64,000 nucleotides of DNA from positions 73,631 through 137,630 of the forward strand of contig DATLXK010000028.1 of NCBI GenBank assembly GCA_035575925.1, read 5' to 3'. This document shows positions 50,834-60,515 of this stretch, in pieces. This DNA is from DASWTL01 sp035575925. Lineage in GTDB: Bacteria > Bacteroidota > Bacteroidia > Sphingobacteriales > Sphingobacteriaceae. Under the pieces are notes generated by a model. That model ran no database searches, was not told where the DNA came from, and saw only the letters and a program-made list of their open reading frames with translations. Positions within the stretch are counted from its first letter, which is position 1; every line of letters starts with the position of its first letter. A program made the translations under genes and the position numbers.

Positions 50834-52165
50834 TTAGTACAACACCCGAAATTTTATTGTATGATCAATTTTCTTTAATGCCTTTAAAAGCTGTTTGTCA
50901 TACTCTGAATTTACATCTGTAATGGCGTAACCAATGGCTGCGTTAGTCATTAAAAATTGCCCCACGATATTAATATTATGATCTGCAAATACGTTATTGA
51001 TCTGCGCCATTATCCCGGGAACATTCTCATGAATATGAATTAAACGATGAGCACTTTGTCCCGAAGGATAAGCTGATTTTCTGGGTAACTGCAGATTAGG
51101 AAAATTGCTGCTTAAATAGGTGTCGCCTTTATTAATAAAATCAATCATTCTTTTGGGAACAAAGGCTGCATTCCGGGGATTGCTTTTTAGATCATCAAAA
51201 ACAACAATCCCCATTCTGGTACATATTTCATGAGAGATTTTTGATTTGCCGGATCCTAAATAACCGATAGTTTTTAGCTTTATAGCACGTCCCAATTTTT
51301 CATTTTCTAACTGTTCGCCGTTGGCAAGCAGCATCATTCCGACATCAGAAACATACTTTTCTTCGAAACTGGTTTTATGACGGATTGAAAAACCATCTTT
51401 TTTTAATAACTGTATAGATTCCTGAGAAACATCGCCAATAATAAGGCACAGAATACGATTTTTAGGATAAGATATGGCTCTTGGAAGATTGTTGACATAC
51501 AAGAACTCATCAAAGCTGGGGGTTACATGATCTGCTTTTTCAGAAACGGCTTTACGCTCTATATTTTCGGTATATGCAAAAAATTTCTTAATCATACCGT
51601 ACTCTTTCAGCTGAAAATCGGAGTGGCCGTCGCCTATGCCATAAATATCTCCATCGAGTTTCAAATCTCTGAGCAGTTTTACTTTCCCCCCTTCCTCAGA
51701 TAATGGGTTTTTATCATCATAGCCTATAATTTCATCATCATCATTAAATACAAATGTGTTGGCATAAATATTTTCTCTTTTTATATGGTATGATGTGACA
51801 ACAGGGGTAATAAATTCTTTAAATCCTCCCGAAACAATCAGTACATCGTCGGCATGTTTTTTAAAGAACGTACGGTTGCGTGAAAATGAAGAGGATACTT
51901 TTTTCTTAAGACGTACTACCAGCTGTTTTAAATGTTCCCGGTTAGCTTCCAATAATAACACACGCCCGGTTAAGCTTTCACGGAAAGATAATTTTCCGTC
52001 CATTGCGGCATTGGTAAGATCCTCTATTTTTTGATAAATACGTTCCCTATCCGGATGATTTTTTAATGAGATACGGGCAAGTTCGTCCAGGGCTTCAACC
52101 TGTGTAAATGTGCTGTCGAAATCGATAATATAAAATTGTTTATTCACTTTTCCTGGTTTTGGCAA
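50834..52165 (-). CDS. serB: Phosphoserine phosphatase (HAD-IB) fused to PGDH-like ACT region
   Basis: The 443-residue protein has a HAD domain at 1-225: DFDSTFT (15-21, motif I), IVSGGF (motif II) and GIGDGHSDFQL (motif IV). The C-terminal part begins like phosphoglycerate dehydrogenase (LKTIGYLGSGKSKISHEICTRMGIVVFDD) but lacks the dehydrogenase core, then SNFPNLQLP and an ACT domain (RLIHIHENVPGIMAQINNVFADHNINIVGQF). It likely makes serine from phosphoserine with a serine-sensing tail. Its start overlaps the epimerase gene by 22 bases; a GTG at 52147 is an alternative start. Confidence 0.85.
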   Translation of the reverse strand: MPKPGKVNKQFYIIDFDSTFTQVEALDELARISLKNHPDRERIYQKIEDLTNAAMDGKLSFRESLTGRVLLLEANREHLKQLVVRLKKKVSSSFSRNRTFFKKHADDVLIVSGGFKEFITPVVTSYHIKRENIYANTFVFNDDDEIIGYDDKNPLSEEGGKVKLLRDLKLDGDIYGIGDGHSDFQLKEYGMIKKFFAYTENIERKAVSEKADHVTPSFDEFLYVNNLPRAISYPKNRILCLIIGDVSQESIQLLKKDGFSIRHKTSFEEKYVSDVGMMLLANGEQLENEKLGRAIKLKTIGYLGSGKSKISHEICTRMGIVVFDDLKSNPRNAAFVPKRMIDFINKGDTYLSSNFPNLQLPRKSAYPSGQSAHRLIHIHENVPGIMAQINNVFADHNINIVGQFLMTNAAIGYAITDVNSEYDKQLLKALKKIDHTIKFRVLY

Positions 52166-53100
52166 ACTTCGGCAATAGTTTGTTTAATAAGTTTGAATTC
52201 TAAGCCGGTGGCGTCTTTTATTTTTCGATTATTATATGCACTCTTATTAAAAGCACTTCGGGCAGTATCTGCGGTTAGGCCGTAATTTTTTCCGGTAAAA
52301 ACAGATAATGCCCTGGTAATAACAACTCCCAGATTTAACATCCATGGCTTGGCCTCTAAAGTTGGAGGTTTAAGACCAAATTGCAATGCAATTTCTTTAA
52401 ATAGATCTGTATAAGTCCAGTTTTCGGCAGTTACAATGAATCGTTCACCTGCTATTTCACTGTTCATCAAAACGATCATATTCTTAGCAACATCTTCAAC
52501 ATCCACAAATCCCTGGCTTCCCGAAGAATAAAATTTTAGTTCTTTTTTTGCTAATACAAAAAATCGGTCACCCATACTATAGGCACCATTCTTACCAATA
52601 ATAATCGAAGGATTTACTATAATGGCATTCAGGCCTTCTGAAATACCACGCCAAACTTCCATTTCACTTTCATATTTAGAAATAGCATACCCGGTTTCCC
52701 GGGAAGAATACTGCCAGTGATCTTTCTCAGAAGTCAGTCCATTCTTCCCTTTTCCTATGGCTGCAACAGAACTGACATGTACAAGGCGAATATTTTTGTC
52801 CAGGCAAATATTTACAATATTAGCAGTGCCTTCAATATTGTTCCGGATCATTTTTTTCTTTTCCGAAGGCTTGAAAGAAACAATTGCAGCGCAGTGATAC
52901 ACTTGTTTTATCCCTTCAAAAGCCTCTTCCAGATCAAAATAGTTCAGAAGATCAGCATTCTTCCATTCAACAGCCGCATTTTGTATTATTTCAGGAATTG
53001 TTGACGAATCTCTTTTTAATGCGCGAACGGTATTTGACTTCTCAAGCTGCCGTACAACTTCAGAGCCTAAAAAACCTGTTGCCCCTGTAACCAAAATCAT
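52144..53100 (-). CDS. NAD-dependent epimerase/dehydratase family protein
   Basis: The 318-residue extended SDR has LVTGATGFLGSEVVRQLE (nucleotide loop), VYHCAAIVSF, and the active-site YAISKYESE (Tyr/Lys). It resembles dihydroflavonol-reductase/3-beta-hydroxysteroid dehydrogenase-like enzymes. Substrate unknown. It overlaps serB, so co-expression is likely. A TACTTTTG sequence close upstream may be its -7 element. Confidence 0.85.
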   Translation of the reverse strand: MILVTGATGFLGSEVVRQLEKSNTVRALKRDSSTIPEIIQNAAVEWKNADLLNYFDLEEAFEGIKQVYHCAAIVSFKPSEKKKMIRNNIEGTANIVNICLDKNIRLVHVSSVAAIGKGKNGLTSEKDHWQYSSRETGYAISKYESEMEVWRGISEGLNAIIVNPSIIIGKNGAYSMGDRFFVLAKKELKFYSSGSQGFVDVEDVAKNMIVLMNSEIAGERFIVTAENWTYTDLFKEIALQFGLKPPTLEAKPWMLNLGVVITRALSVFTGKNYGLTADTARSAFNKSAYNNRKIKDATGLEFKLIKQTIAEVCQNQEK

Positions 53101-53226
53101 TCGGTGGAAATTTTTAAAATGCTTTCAAAAGTAATTGAATAAAGTGGATATTTGGTGCAAGTGCCTGCGGTCTAAAGTGAAATACCAGGCCTTAAGCAAC
53201 AACCCCTGTTACAGAATAATAATTGC

Positions 53227-54408
53227 ATGTCATTAGCTGATTTTTTTTCTCCCGTTGATCTGAAAAAATTTACTCCCGTTCAGGGGTTTTTTACCAGCCA
53301 GCTGGGATCTGTTGCAGAAATTTACACTTCAGATTTTCCGGACCTGGAAAGTGGTAATTTTCATATTGCTTTAATCGGCGTGCAGGAAGATCGGAATGCA
53401 GTTAATAATCAGGGATGTGCTTTAGGGCCTGATTATATCCGCGAAAAGTTTTATGCTTTAAACCAGGGAACTTATAATGCAAAAATTGCCGATCTTGGAA
53501 ATATAAAAGCCGGGGCCAACGTAACTGATACCTATATTGCTCTAAGAAACACTGTTACAGAACTGGTGAAAAATAATATTCTGCCCGTTATTTTAGGCGG
53601 AGGTCAGGATCTGACGTATGCACAATACATAGCTTATGAAAAGCTGGAGCAGAAAGTTGATCTTCTTGTCATAGATCCAAAATTTGACCTGGAAGAAAAT
53701 ACAAAAAATACAGTTGAAACTCATTCTTTAGCTTATCTGAATAAAATCTTTTTACACGAACCTAACTTCTTGTTTAATTTCAGCAATATTGGATATCAAA
53801 CCTATTTTGTTAATCAGGAAAGCTTACGCCTTATGGAAAAGCTGTATTTTGATACACATCGGTTAGGTGATCTGTATGGAAAAACCAGTGTTGCCGAGCC
53901 AATTATTCGCAATGCAAATATGATAAGCTTTGATGTCTCATCAATCAGGTCATCAGATGCCGGAGGAAATGCCAATGCAAATCCAAATGGGTTTTATGGC
54001 GAAGAGGCTTGCCAGTTATGCCGGTATGCCGGTTTAAATGATAAATTATCATCTATAGGGTTTTATGAGTTTAATCCGGCCTTTGATAAGAACGGGCAAA
54101 CCGCCGCACTTCTTTCGCAAATGCTCTGGTATTTTATTGATGGTTTTTATCACCGTAAAAATGACATTCCTTTACAACCAAAATCGCAGTACTTAACTTA
54201 CCGGACTAATTTAAAGGATAATTCACATGAACTTATTTTTGTAAAAAGTAAAAAGACAGACCGTTGGTGGATGCAGGTGCCTTATCCATCGGGCATTTCC
54301 AAAAATGAGCGCTATCATTTAGTACCCTGTCGGTATGAAGATTACCAGGTAGCTGTTAGCGGTGAAATGCCTGACTTGTGGTGGCGAACCTATCAGAAAT
54401 TAATTTAG
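53227..54408 (+). CDS. Arginase-fold (formimidoylglutamase-like) protein, probably inactive
   Basis: The 393-residue protein follows the ureohydrolase fold: GPDYIREKFYAL, VILGGGQD, DLLVIDPKFD, ISFDVSSIR. In active enzymes these are GGxH, DxHxD and SxDxD; here the metal ligands are Gln127 for His, Lys152 for His and Ser238 for Asp. With three of six Mn ligands lost it is probably a pseudo-enzyme. Similar proteins are annotated formimidoylglutamase in Bacteroidota. Divergent from the epimerase. Confidence 0.75.
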   Translation: MSLADFFSPVDLKKFTPVQGFFTSQLGSVAEIYTSDFPDLESGNFHIALIGVQEDRNAVNNQGCALGPDYIREKFYALNQGTYNAKIADLGNIKAGANVTDTYIALRNTVTELVKNNILPVILGGGQDLTYAQYIAYEKLEQKVDLLVIDPKFDLEENTKNTVETHSLAYLNKIFLHEPNFLFNFSNIGYQTYFVNQESLRLMEKLYFDTHRLGDLYGKTSVAEPIIRNANMISFDVSSIRSSDAGGNANANPNGFYGEEACQLCRYAGLNDKLSSIGFYEFNPAFDKNGQTAALLSQMLWYFIDGFYHRKNDIPLQPKSQYLTYRTNLKDNSHELIFVKSKKTDRWWMQVPYPSGISKNERYHLVPCRYEDYQVAVSGEMPDLWWRTYQKLI

Positions 54409-54495
54409 ATAAAACCCAATTCCGGTAACATTTTAATTGCTACACCGTTTTATATCCCAAATAGAATTATTTAAGTGTTTTTCACCTGCTATTTT

Positions 54496-55644
54496 ATGAA
54501 GAATTTTTTCCTTGTTTTACTACTGTTATTCTCTGTAACTGCATTCTCGCAAAGTGCAAACTTCGGCCTGAAAGGCAAAATAGGAACTGTAAAATCACCG
54601 GCTAAAGCGTATTTAATGTACCGAAAGGGAGCTGTTGTTGTAGTAGACTCTGCCGGGGTTAAAAACGGAATATTTGAATTCAAAGGAATAATTACAGATC
54701 CCGTAAGGGCAACGTTCGTGTTGGATCATAAAGGTATCGGTTTAAATAAATTACGGAATGAAAAAAGTGATGCCCTTGGCTTTTACCTTGAAAAAGGCAA
54801 TACTGAATTTAACAGCTCCGATTCTATATCCAAAGCAAAGATTAAAGGATCAAGGTTAAACGAGGACAACGCCCGGTTTTTAGGAGGATTTAAATCGATT
54901 AATAATAAGCTTCAGCAGCTCGTTAAGGAATTTGCTGCCGCCACTAAGGAACAGCAACAATCGCCTGTCTTCAGGGAAGGTTTTCAAAAAAGAGCGGAAG
55001 TTATAGAAAAAGAACAAAAAGCATTTAGTAAAGAGTTTATCTTAAAAAACCCGGGTTCGTTTGTCAGTCTTGATGTTTTAACCAACTACGGCGGCGATTA
55101 TCCCGAATACGGTGAGATTTCGCCATTGTTTTCCTCATTGGATCCGTCAATTCGCTCGAGTGAAACCGGAAAAGTGTATTGGGAAACATTGGAACGATTT
55201 AAAGCAACTTCTATAGGGGCCATGGCGCCTGAGTTTACCCAAAATGATCCTGATGGAAAACCAGTAAAAATCTCTGATTTTAGAGGTAAATATGTGCTGT
55301 TGGATTTTTGGGCGGCCTGGTGCGGCCCTTGTCGCCAGGAAAATCCGAATGTTGTATATAATTATAATAAGTACAAGGACAAAAACTTTACAGTTCTCGG
55401 AGTGTCATTAGACCGGATTAAAGAAAAGGACAAATGGATTAAAGCTATAAACGATGATAAGCTTGCATGGACACATGTTTCCGATTTAAACCACTTTCAG
55501 AATGCTGTTGCAGTTCAATACGGCATCAATTCAATACCTCAGAATTTTCTAATAGACCCTGAGGGAAAAATTGTAGCAAAAAACTTACGTGGCGAAGAGC
55601 TTGGAATTAAGTTAGAACAGATTTTAAATAATTCTACAAAATAG
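54496..55644 (+). CDS. TlpA-like thioredoxin with DUF4369-like domain
   Basis: A secreted protein of about 382 residues: signal MKNFFLVLLLLFSVTAFSQ, DUF4369-like beta domain (about 20-130), helical linker, then a thioredoxin domain from about 245 (GAMAPEFTQNDPDGKPVKISDFRGKYVLLDFWAAWCGPCRQE) with WCGPC and the cis-Pro in GINSIPQNFLIDPEG. It acts in the periplasm or cell surface as a disulfide reductase; partner unknown. I start at the ATG 54496; an ATG-preceding frame start at 54475 spoils the signal peptide. Converges on purD. Confidence 0.88.
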   Translation: MKNFFLVLLLLFSVTAFSQSANFGLKGKIGTVKSPAKAYLMYRKGAVVVVDSAGVKNGIFEFKGIITDPVRATFVLDHKGIGLNKLRNEKSDALGFYLEKGNTEFNSSDSISKAKIKGSRLNEDNARFLGGFKSINNKLQQLVKEFAAATKEQQQSPVFREGFQKRAEVIEKEQKAFSKEFILKNPGSFVSLDVLTNYGGDYPEYGEISPLFSSLDPSIRSSETGKVYWETLERFKATSIGAMAPEFTQNDPDGKPVKISDFRGKYVLLDFWAAWCGPCRQENPNVVYNYNKYKDKNFTVLGVSLDRIKEKDKWIKAINDDKLAWTHVSDLNHFQNAVAVQYGINSIPQNFLIDPEGKIVAKNLRGEELGIKLEQILNNSTK

Positions 55645-55646
55645 AC

Positions 55647-56921
55647 TTACAAAAGATCAAATCCTATATCGTTTCTAAAGTATCGCCCATCGTAATAAAT
55701 CCTTCCGGCATCAGCAACGGCATGTTGCAATGCGTTGAAAAGATCGTCCTGCACTGAAGTAATAGCAATAACTCTTCCGCCAGAGGTTTTAACTATATCA
55801 TCTTCTTTCTCTGTTCCGGCATGGAAAACTAAAGAATCCCGTACGTTATCAAGTCCTGATATTGCCCTGCCTTTTAAATATTCTCCCGGGTATCCCCCAG
55901 CAACAAGCATAACTGTAGCTGCGCTTTTTGCTGAAACTACAAGCTGTATATTTTCCAGAGATCCATTCCCGGTAGCGACTAAAAGTTCAACAATGTCATT
56001 CTCAATTCGTGGTAAAACACTTTCCGTTTCAGGATCGCCCATTCTTACATTGTATTCAATTACATAAGGTTCCCCCTCAACGCTCATCAGGCCTACAAAT
56101 ATAAAACCTGTGTAGGGAATGTTATCAGCTTTTAGCCCATTTACTGTCGGAATAATTATACGTTGCTCCACCTTTTGCATAAACCCGGGAGTAGCAAAAG
56201 GAACCGGAGATATAGAGCCCATTCCACCCGTATTTAAACCGGTATCTCCTTCACCAATCCGTTTATAATCTTTTGCTTCAGGTAAAATTTTGTATGAATT
56301 ACCATCAGTCAAAACAAAAACGGAAAGCTCAATACCTTTCAGAAATTGCTCTATAACTACTGTGTTACTTGCCTCCCCAAATTTGCTGTCCACAAGCATT
56401 GCTTTCAGTTCAGTTTTTGCATCTTCCAGGGTTTCACAGATTAATACTCCCTTACCCCCAGCCAGACCATCCGCCTTTAAAACGATAGGAAGGGTTTGGG
56501 TTTCAAGATAATTTAACCCTTCTTCCAGTGTTTGAACAGTAAATGAACGTGATGCCGCTGTAGGAATATTATGCCGGTTCATAAATTGCTTGGAGAAATC
56601 CTTGCTGCCTTCCAGCATTGCACCCTGTTGCTGCGGCCCAATTACCGGTATATGCTTAATATCTGGGTTATTCAGGAAAAAGTCATGTATGCCTTTTACA
56701 AGTGGATCTTCCGGCCCTACAATCACTAAACCAATTTTATGTTCAATTACAAATAATCTGATAGCATCAAAATCAGTAGGACTGATATTTACATTTTTCC
56801 CGTAATTGTCTGTGCCGGCATTCCCAGGTGCAATATATAACTGTGTGCATTTAGCACTTTGAGAAATTTTCCATGCAAAAGCACTTTCTCTGCCACCAGA
56901 ACCAAGTAAGAGGATATTCAT
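55647..56921 (-). CDS. purD: Phosphoribosylamine-glycine ligase (GAR synthetase)
   Basis: The second step of purine synthesis. The 424-residue ATP-grasp enzyme begins LLLGSGGRESAFAWKI, has VVGPEDPLVKG, VLKADGLAGGKGV (nucleotide lid) and PYTGFIFVGLM, YNVRMGDPETE (Mg-binding), and MLVAGGYPGEYLKG. It is isolated here and convergent with the thioredoxin gene (2-base gap). Confidence 0.96.
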   Translation of the reverse strand: MNILLLGSGGRESAFAWKISQSAKCTQLYIAPGNAGTDNYGKNVNISPTDFDAIRLFVIEHKIGLVIVGPEDPLVKGIHDFFLNNPDIKHIPVIGPQQQGAMLEGSKDFSKQFMNRHNIPTAASRSFTVQTLEEGLNYLETQTLPIVLKADGLAGGKGVLICETLEDAKTELKAMLVDSKFGEASNTVVIEQFLKGIELSVFVLTDGNSYKILPEAKDYKRIGEGDTGLNTGGMGSISPVPFATPGFMQKVEQRIIIPTVNGLKADNIPYTGFIFVGLMSVEGEPYVIEYNVRMGDPETESVLPRIENDIVELLVATGNGSLENIQLVVSAKSAATVMLVAGGYPGEYLKGRAISGLDNVRDSLVFHAGTEKEDDIVKTSGGRVIAITSVQDDLFNALQHAVADAGRIYYDGRYFRNDIGFDLL

Positions 56922-57037
56922 GGGGCAAATGTAGCGAATAACTCTTTTAAGGAAAGTTGAAAGTTGAAATGTTGGATGGATACTCCAAACAACCTTGTTC
57001 CTATTTCACTTATTTGCTGTAATTTCGCAAACTATTT

Positions 57038-57112
57038 ATGTCAAATTGGCTTGAAGCCTTTGGTGGCGTAATTGTTGAAACAGATGGTTTTATTAGAGAA
57101 ATAACATGTTAG
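57038..57112 (+). CDS. Candidate 24-codon leader ORF overlapping secA
   Basis: ATG at 57038 gives MSNWLEAFGGVIVETDGFIR followed by four residues and TAG at 57110-57112. The secA ATG (57106) lies inside its last codons in another frame. A near-consensus -7 element (TAATTTCG at 57020-57027) with TTG 22 bases earlier would put the mRNA 5' end just before it. Translation is not proven; it may couple to or sense secA translation, or be chance. Confidence 0.35.
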   Translation: MSNWLEAFGGVIVETDGFIREITC

Positions 57113-60100
57113 GATTTTTAAATAAGCTCTTCGGAAGCAAATCAGATCGCGATATAAAAGTAATTCAACCCATGGCTGAAGACGTTAAGGTTGAATACGC
57201 GAAGCTTCCTGGTCTTTCACATGATGAGTTGCGTCAGAAAACGATCGGTTTTAAAACCAGAATAAGCGAGTATCTTTCAGATATAGATAAGCAGATTGTA
57301 GGGCTGACTGAACAGGCAGAAGCTGCAGATATAGACATGGGTTCAAAAACTGCTTTTTACGAGCAGATAGACGATCTGAATAAAGAGCGTGATAAACAGC
57401 TGGAAAAAGTTTTGCTTGAGATTCTGCCTGAAGCCTTTGCAGTAATGCGCGAAACCGCCCGGCGCTTTACAGAAAATAAAACTATTGAAGTTACCGCTAC
57501 AGATTTTGACCGTGAACTTGCTGCCCGGAAATCTAATGTAGAAATTCAGGGGAATAAAGCCATACATCATAATACCTGGCTCGCAGCAGGGGTTCCGGTA
57601 ACCTGGAATATGGTTCATTACGATGTTCAGCTTATAGGCGGTGTTGTATTGCACCAGGGAAAGATATCTGAAATGGCTACGGGTGAAGGTAAAACATTGG
57701 TTGGAACGTTACCGGCCTATTTGAATGCATTAGCAGGGCAGGGAGTACATATTGTTACCGTGAATGATTATCTGGCACGTCGTGACTCGGAATGGAATGG
57801 TCCCATATTCGAATTTCATGGCTTAAGTGTTGATTGTATTGATAAGCATCAGCCAAATTCAGAAGATCGCCGTAAGGCTTATCTTGCTGATATTACTTTT
57901 GGAACAAATAACGAATTTGGTTTCGATTACCTGCGTGATAATATGACCCAGGCGCCCGAAAGTCTGGTTCAGCGTAAGTTGCATTATGCTATGGTGGATG
58001 AGGTCGATTCCGTTTTAATTGATGATGCCCGTACCCCGCTGATCATTTCCGGCCCTATTCCAAGAGGTGATGAACATGAATTTTATGATCTTAAGCCACG
58101 TATCGAGCGGTTAGTTAACCATCAGAAAAGTTACATAACAGGGGCTCTTAACGATGCTAAAAAAGCTATAAATAATGGCGATAAAAGTACCGATGGCGGC
58201 GGATTAGCATTGCTGCGCGCACACCGCGGATTACCAAAGAATAAAGCGTTAATTAAGTTTTTAAGCGAAAGCGGCGTAAAGCAGGTGTTGAATAAGTCCG
58301 AAAACTATTACATGCAGGATCAGGGCAAAGAAATGCCCAAGGTAGATGCTGAACTGTTTTTTGTTATTGATGAAAAGAACAACCAAGTAGAGCTTACAGA
58401 AAAAGGTATTGAATTGATCACCTCATCGGGTGAAGATGCAAGTTTCTTTATCATGCCGGATGTGGGTACAGAGATAGCAGACCTCGAAAAATCTACTTTA
58501 TCCAATGAAGAAAAAATAGCTAAAAAAGATGAGTTAATGCGTGATTTTTCAATTAAATCTGAGCGTATTCACTCTGTGAACCAATTGTTAAAAGCGTATA
58601 CCTTATTTGAGAAAGATGTAGAATATATTATTGACGAAGGAAAGATAAAACTAGTTGATGAACAAACAGGCCGTATTATGGATGGCCGCCGATACTCGGA
58701 TGGGTTGCACCAGGCAATTGAAGCCAAAGAGAATGTTAAAGTAGAGGATGCTACACAAACCTATGCAACCATTACACTGCAGAATTATTTCAGGATGTAT
58801 CATAAGCTTGCTGGGATGACGGGAACCGCAACTACGGAAGCAGGCGAATTCTGGCAGATATATAAACTGGATGTTGTTGAAATCCCAACCAACGTTTCCA
58901 CTCAGCGTAAAGATTTGGAAGATAAGGTGTTTCGAACGATGCGTGAAAAATATAATGCGGTGGCGGATGAAATAGTTGCACTTTCCCAGGCTGGCCGTCC
59001 GGTTCTCGTAGGTACTACTTCCGTAGAAATCTCGGAACTGCTTAGCCGTATGCTTAAGCTGCGTGGAATAAAACATAATGTATTAAACGCAAAGCTTCAC
59101 CAGCGTGAAGCAGATATAGTTGCAGAGGCAGGTCAATCAGGCACCGTAACTATTGCAACCAACATGGCCGGTCGCGGTACCGATATAAAGCTTGGTGAAG
59201 GCGTAAAAGACGCGGGCGGTCTGGCTATAGTAGGTACTGAGCGGCATGAATCCCGCCGTGTAGACAGACAGTTACGTGGCCGGGCAGGAAGGCAGGGCGA
59301 CCCTGGCTCATCACAATTCTTCGTTTCATTGGAAGATGATCTGATGCGTTTATTTGGATCGGAGCGTATTTCTAATATTATGCTGCGCATGGGTATTGAA
59401 GAAGGCGAAGTGATCCAGCATTCTATGATCACCAAATCTATTGAAAGAGCCCAGCGTAAAGTGGAGGAAAATAACTTCGGTATTCGTAAGCGATTGCTGG
59501 AGTATGATGATGTGATGAACTCGCAGCGGACAGTAGTTTATTCAAAACGGAAGAGCGCCTTATTCGGTGAACGTTTGGATGTAGATCTGAACAATACCTT
59601 TTATGATGTGGTTGAGGATATTGTCACTGAATATAAGGAAGCAGGCAATTTTGAAGGCTTTCAGTTAGAGATCATTCGTATCTTCTCTGTAGATCCTGAA
59701 GTAGCGGAGAAAGAATTTTCTGATACGTCTATAAATAATCTGACTGAAAAAGTATTTCAAACCATAGCTGACTTTTATCACAGGAAGTCGGAGGCTATTG
59801 CAAAACAAACTTACCCGGTATTAAAAGACGTTCTTCAGGAACGTGGCAACTATATTGAAAACATTGTAGTGCCTTTTACTGATGGCATCAGGGGTGTACA
59901 GGTTGCCACGAATCTTCGAAAAGCAGTGGAGAGTAAAGGTTATGAAGTGTTTAAAGCTTTCGAGAAAAATGTTGTTTTAGCATTGATCGATGAAATCTGG
60001 AAAGAGCATTTACGCGAGATGGATGAACTGAAGCAATCGGTACAAAATGCTGTTTATGAGCAAAAGGATCCGTTAGTGGTTTATAAAATGGAAGCTTATA

Positions 60101-60408
60101 ACCTGTTTAAACAAATGCTGATCGCTGTAAATAAAGATGTGGTGAGTTTTCTGTTTAAAGGTGGTATTCCTAACCAGGATCCGGAAGATGTTCGTGAAGC
60201 CAGACCACAACCACGCCAGGATCTCAGCAAGTTAAGAACTTCGAAGGCTGAAATTGCTCAATCAGGAAATGGGTTGCCTGTTGATGATACACGTGAGCTT
60301 CAAAAAAGCCAGCCCATACGTGTGGAGAATAAAATAGGCCGAAATGATCAATGCCCTTGCGGAAGTGGAAAGAAATATAAGAATTGCCACGGTGTGGGCG
60401 TTAACTAA
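57106..60408 (+). CDS. secA: Preprotein translocase ATPase SecA
   Basis: The 1100-residue motor drives proteins through SecYEG. MATGEGKT (190-197) is Walker A, followed by VNDYLARRD, DEVDSVLIDDARTPLIISG (preprotein cross-linking region) and VDEQTGRIMDGRRYSDGLHQAIEAKE, TNMAGRGTDIKLG and RRIDRQLRGRAGRQGDPGSS in the second RecA domain. A SEC-C zinc motif CPCGSGKKYKNCHG ends it. It is longer than E. coli SecA (901), typical of Bacteroidota because of extra loops near 360-450. Confidence 0.97.
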   Translation: MLGFLNKLFGSKSDRDIKVIQPMAEDVKVEYAKLPGLSHDELRQKTIGFKTRISEYLSDIDKQIVGLTEQAEAADIDMGSKTAFYEQIDDLNKERDKQLEKVLLEILPEAFAVMRETARRFTENKTIEVTATDFDRELAARKSNVEIQGNKAIHHNTWLAAGVPVTWNMVHYDVQLIGGVVLHQGKISEMATGEGKTLVGTLPAYLNALAGQGVHIVTVNDYLARRDSEWNGPIFEFHGLSVDCIDKHQPNSEDRRKAYLADITFGTNNEFGFDYLRDNMTQAPESLVQRKLHYAMVDEVDSVLIDDARTPLIISGPIPRGDEHEFYDLKPRIERLVNHQKSYITGALNDAKKAINNGDKSTDGGGLALLRAHRGLPKNKALIKFLSESGVKQVLNKSENYYMQDQGKEMPKVDAELFFVIDEKNNQVELTEKGIELITSSGEDASFFIMPDVGTEIADLEKSTLSNEEKIAKKDELMRDFSIKSERIHSVNQLLKAYTLFEKDVEYIIDEGKIKLVDEQTGRIMDGRRYSDGLHQAIEAKENVKVEDATQTYATITLQNYFRMYHKLAGMTGTATTEAGEFWQIYKLDVVEIPTNVSTQRKDLEDKVFRTMREKYNAVADEIVALSQAGRPVLVGTTSVEISELLSRMLKLRGIKHNVLNAKLHQREADIVAEAGQSGTVTIATNMAGRGTDIKLGEGVKDAGGLAIVGTERHESRRVDRQLRGRAGRQGDPGSSQFFVSLEDDLMRLFGSERISNIMLRMGIEEGEVIQHSMITKSIERAQRKVEENNFGIRKRLLEYDDVMNSQRTVVYSKRKSALFGERLDVDLNNTFYDVVEDIVTEYKEAGNFEGFQLEIIRIFSVDPEVAEKEFSDTSINNLTEKVFQTIADFYHRKSEAIAKQTYPVLKDVLQERGNYIENIVVPFTDGIRGVQVATNLRKAVESKGYEVFKAFEKNVVLALIDEIWKEHLREMDELKQSVQNAVYEQKDPLVVYKMEAYNLFKQMLIAVNKDVVSFLFKGGIPNQDPEDVREARPQPRQDLSKLRTSKAEIAQSGNGLPVDDTRELQKSQPIRVENKIGRNDQCPCGSGKKYKNCHGVGVN

Positions 60409-60515
60409 GAAACGGTTAAAAATACTTTTTTAAGTTATTCGGTTAATACACCAACTGCGGCAGTGCACTCTGTTGGTAGTTAAGCGTCCGTAATTGGAAA
60501 TATATTATTCACAGT

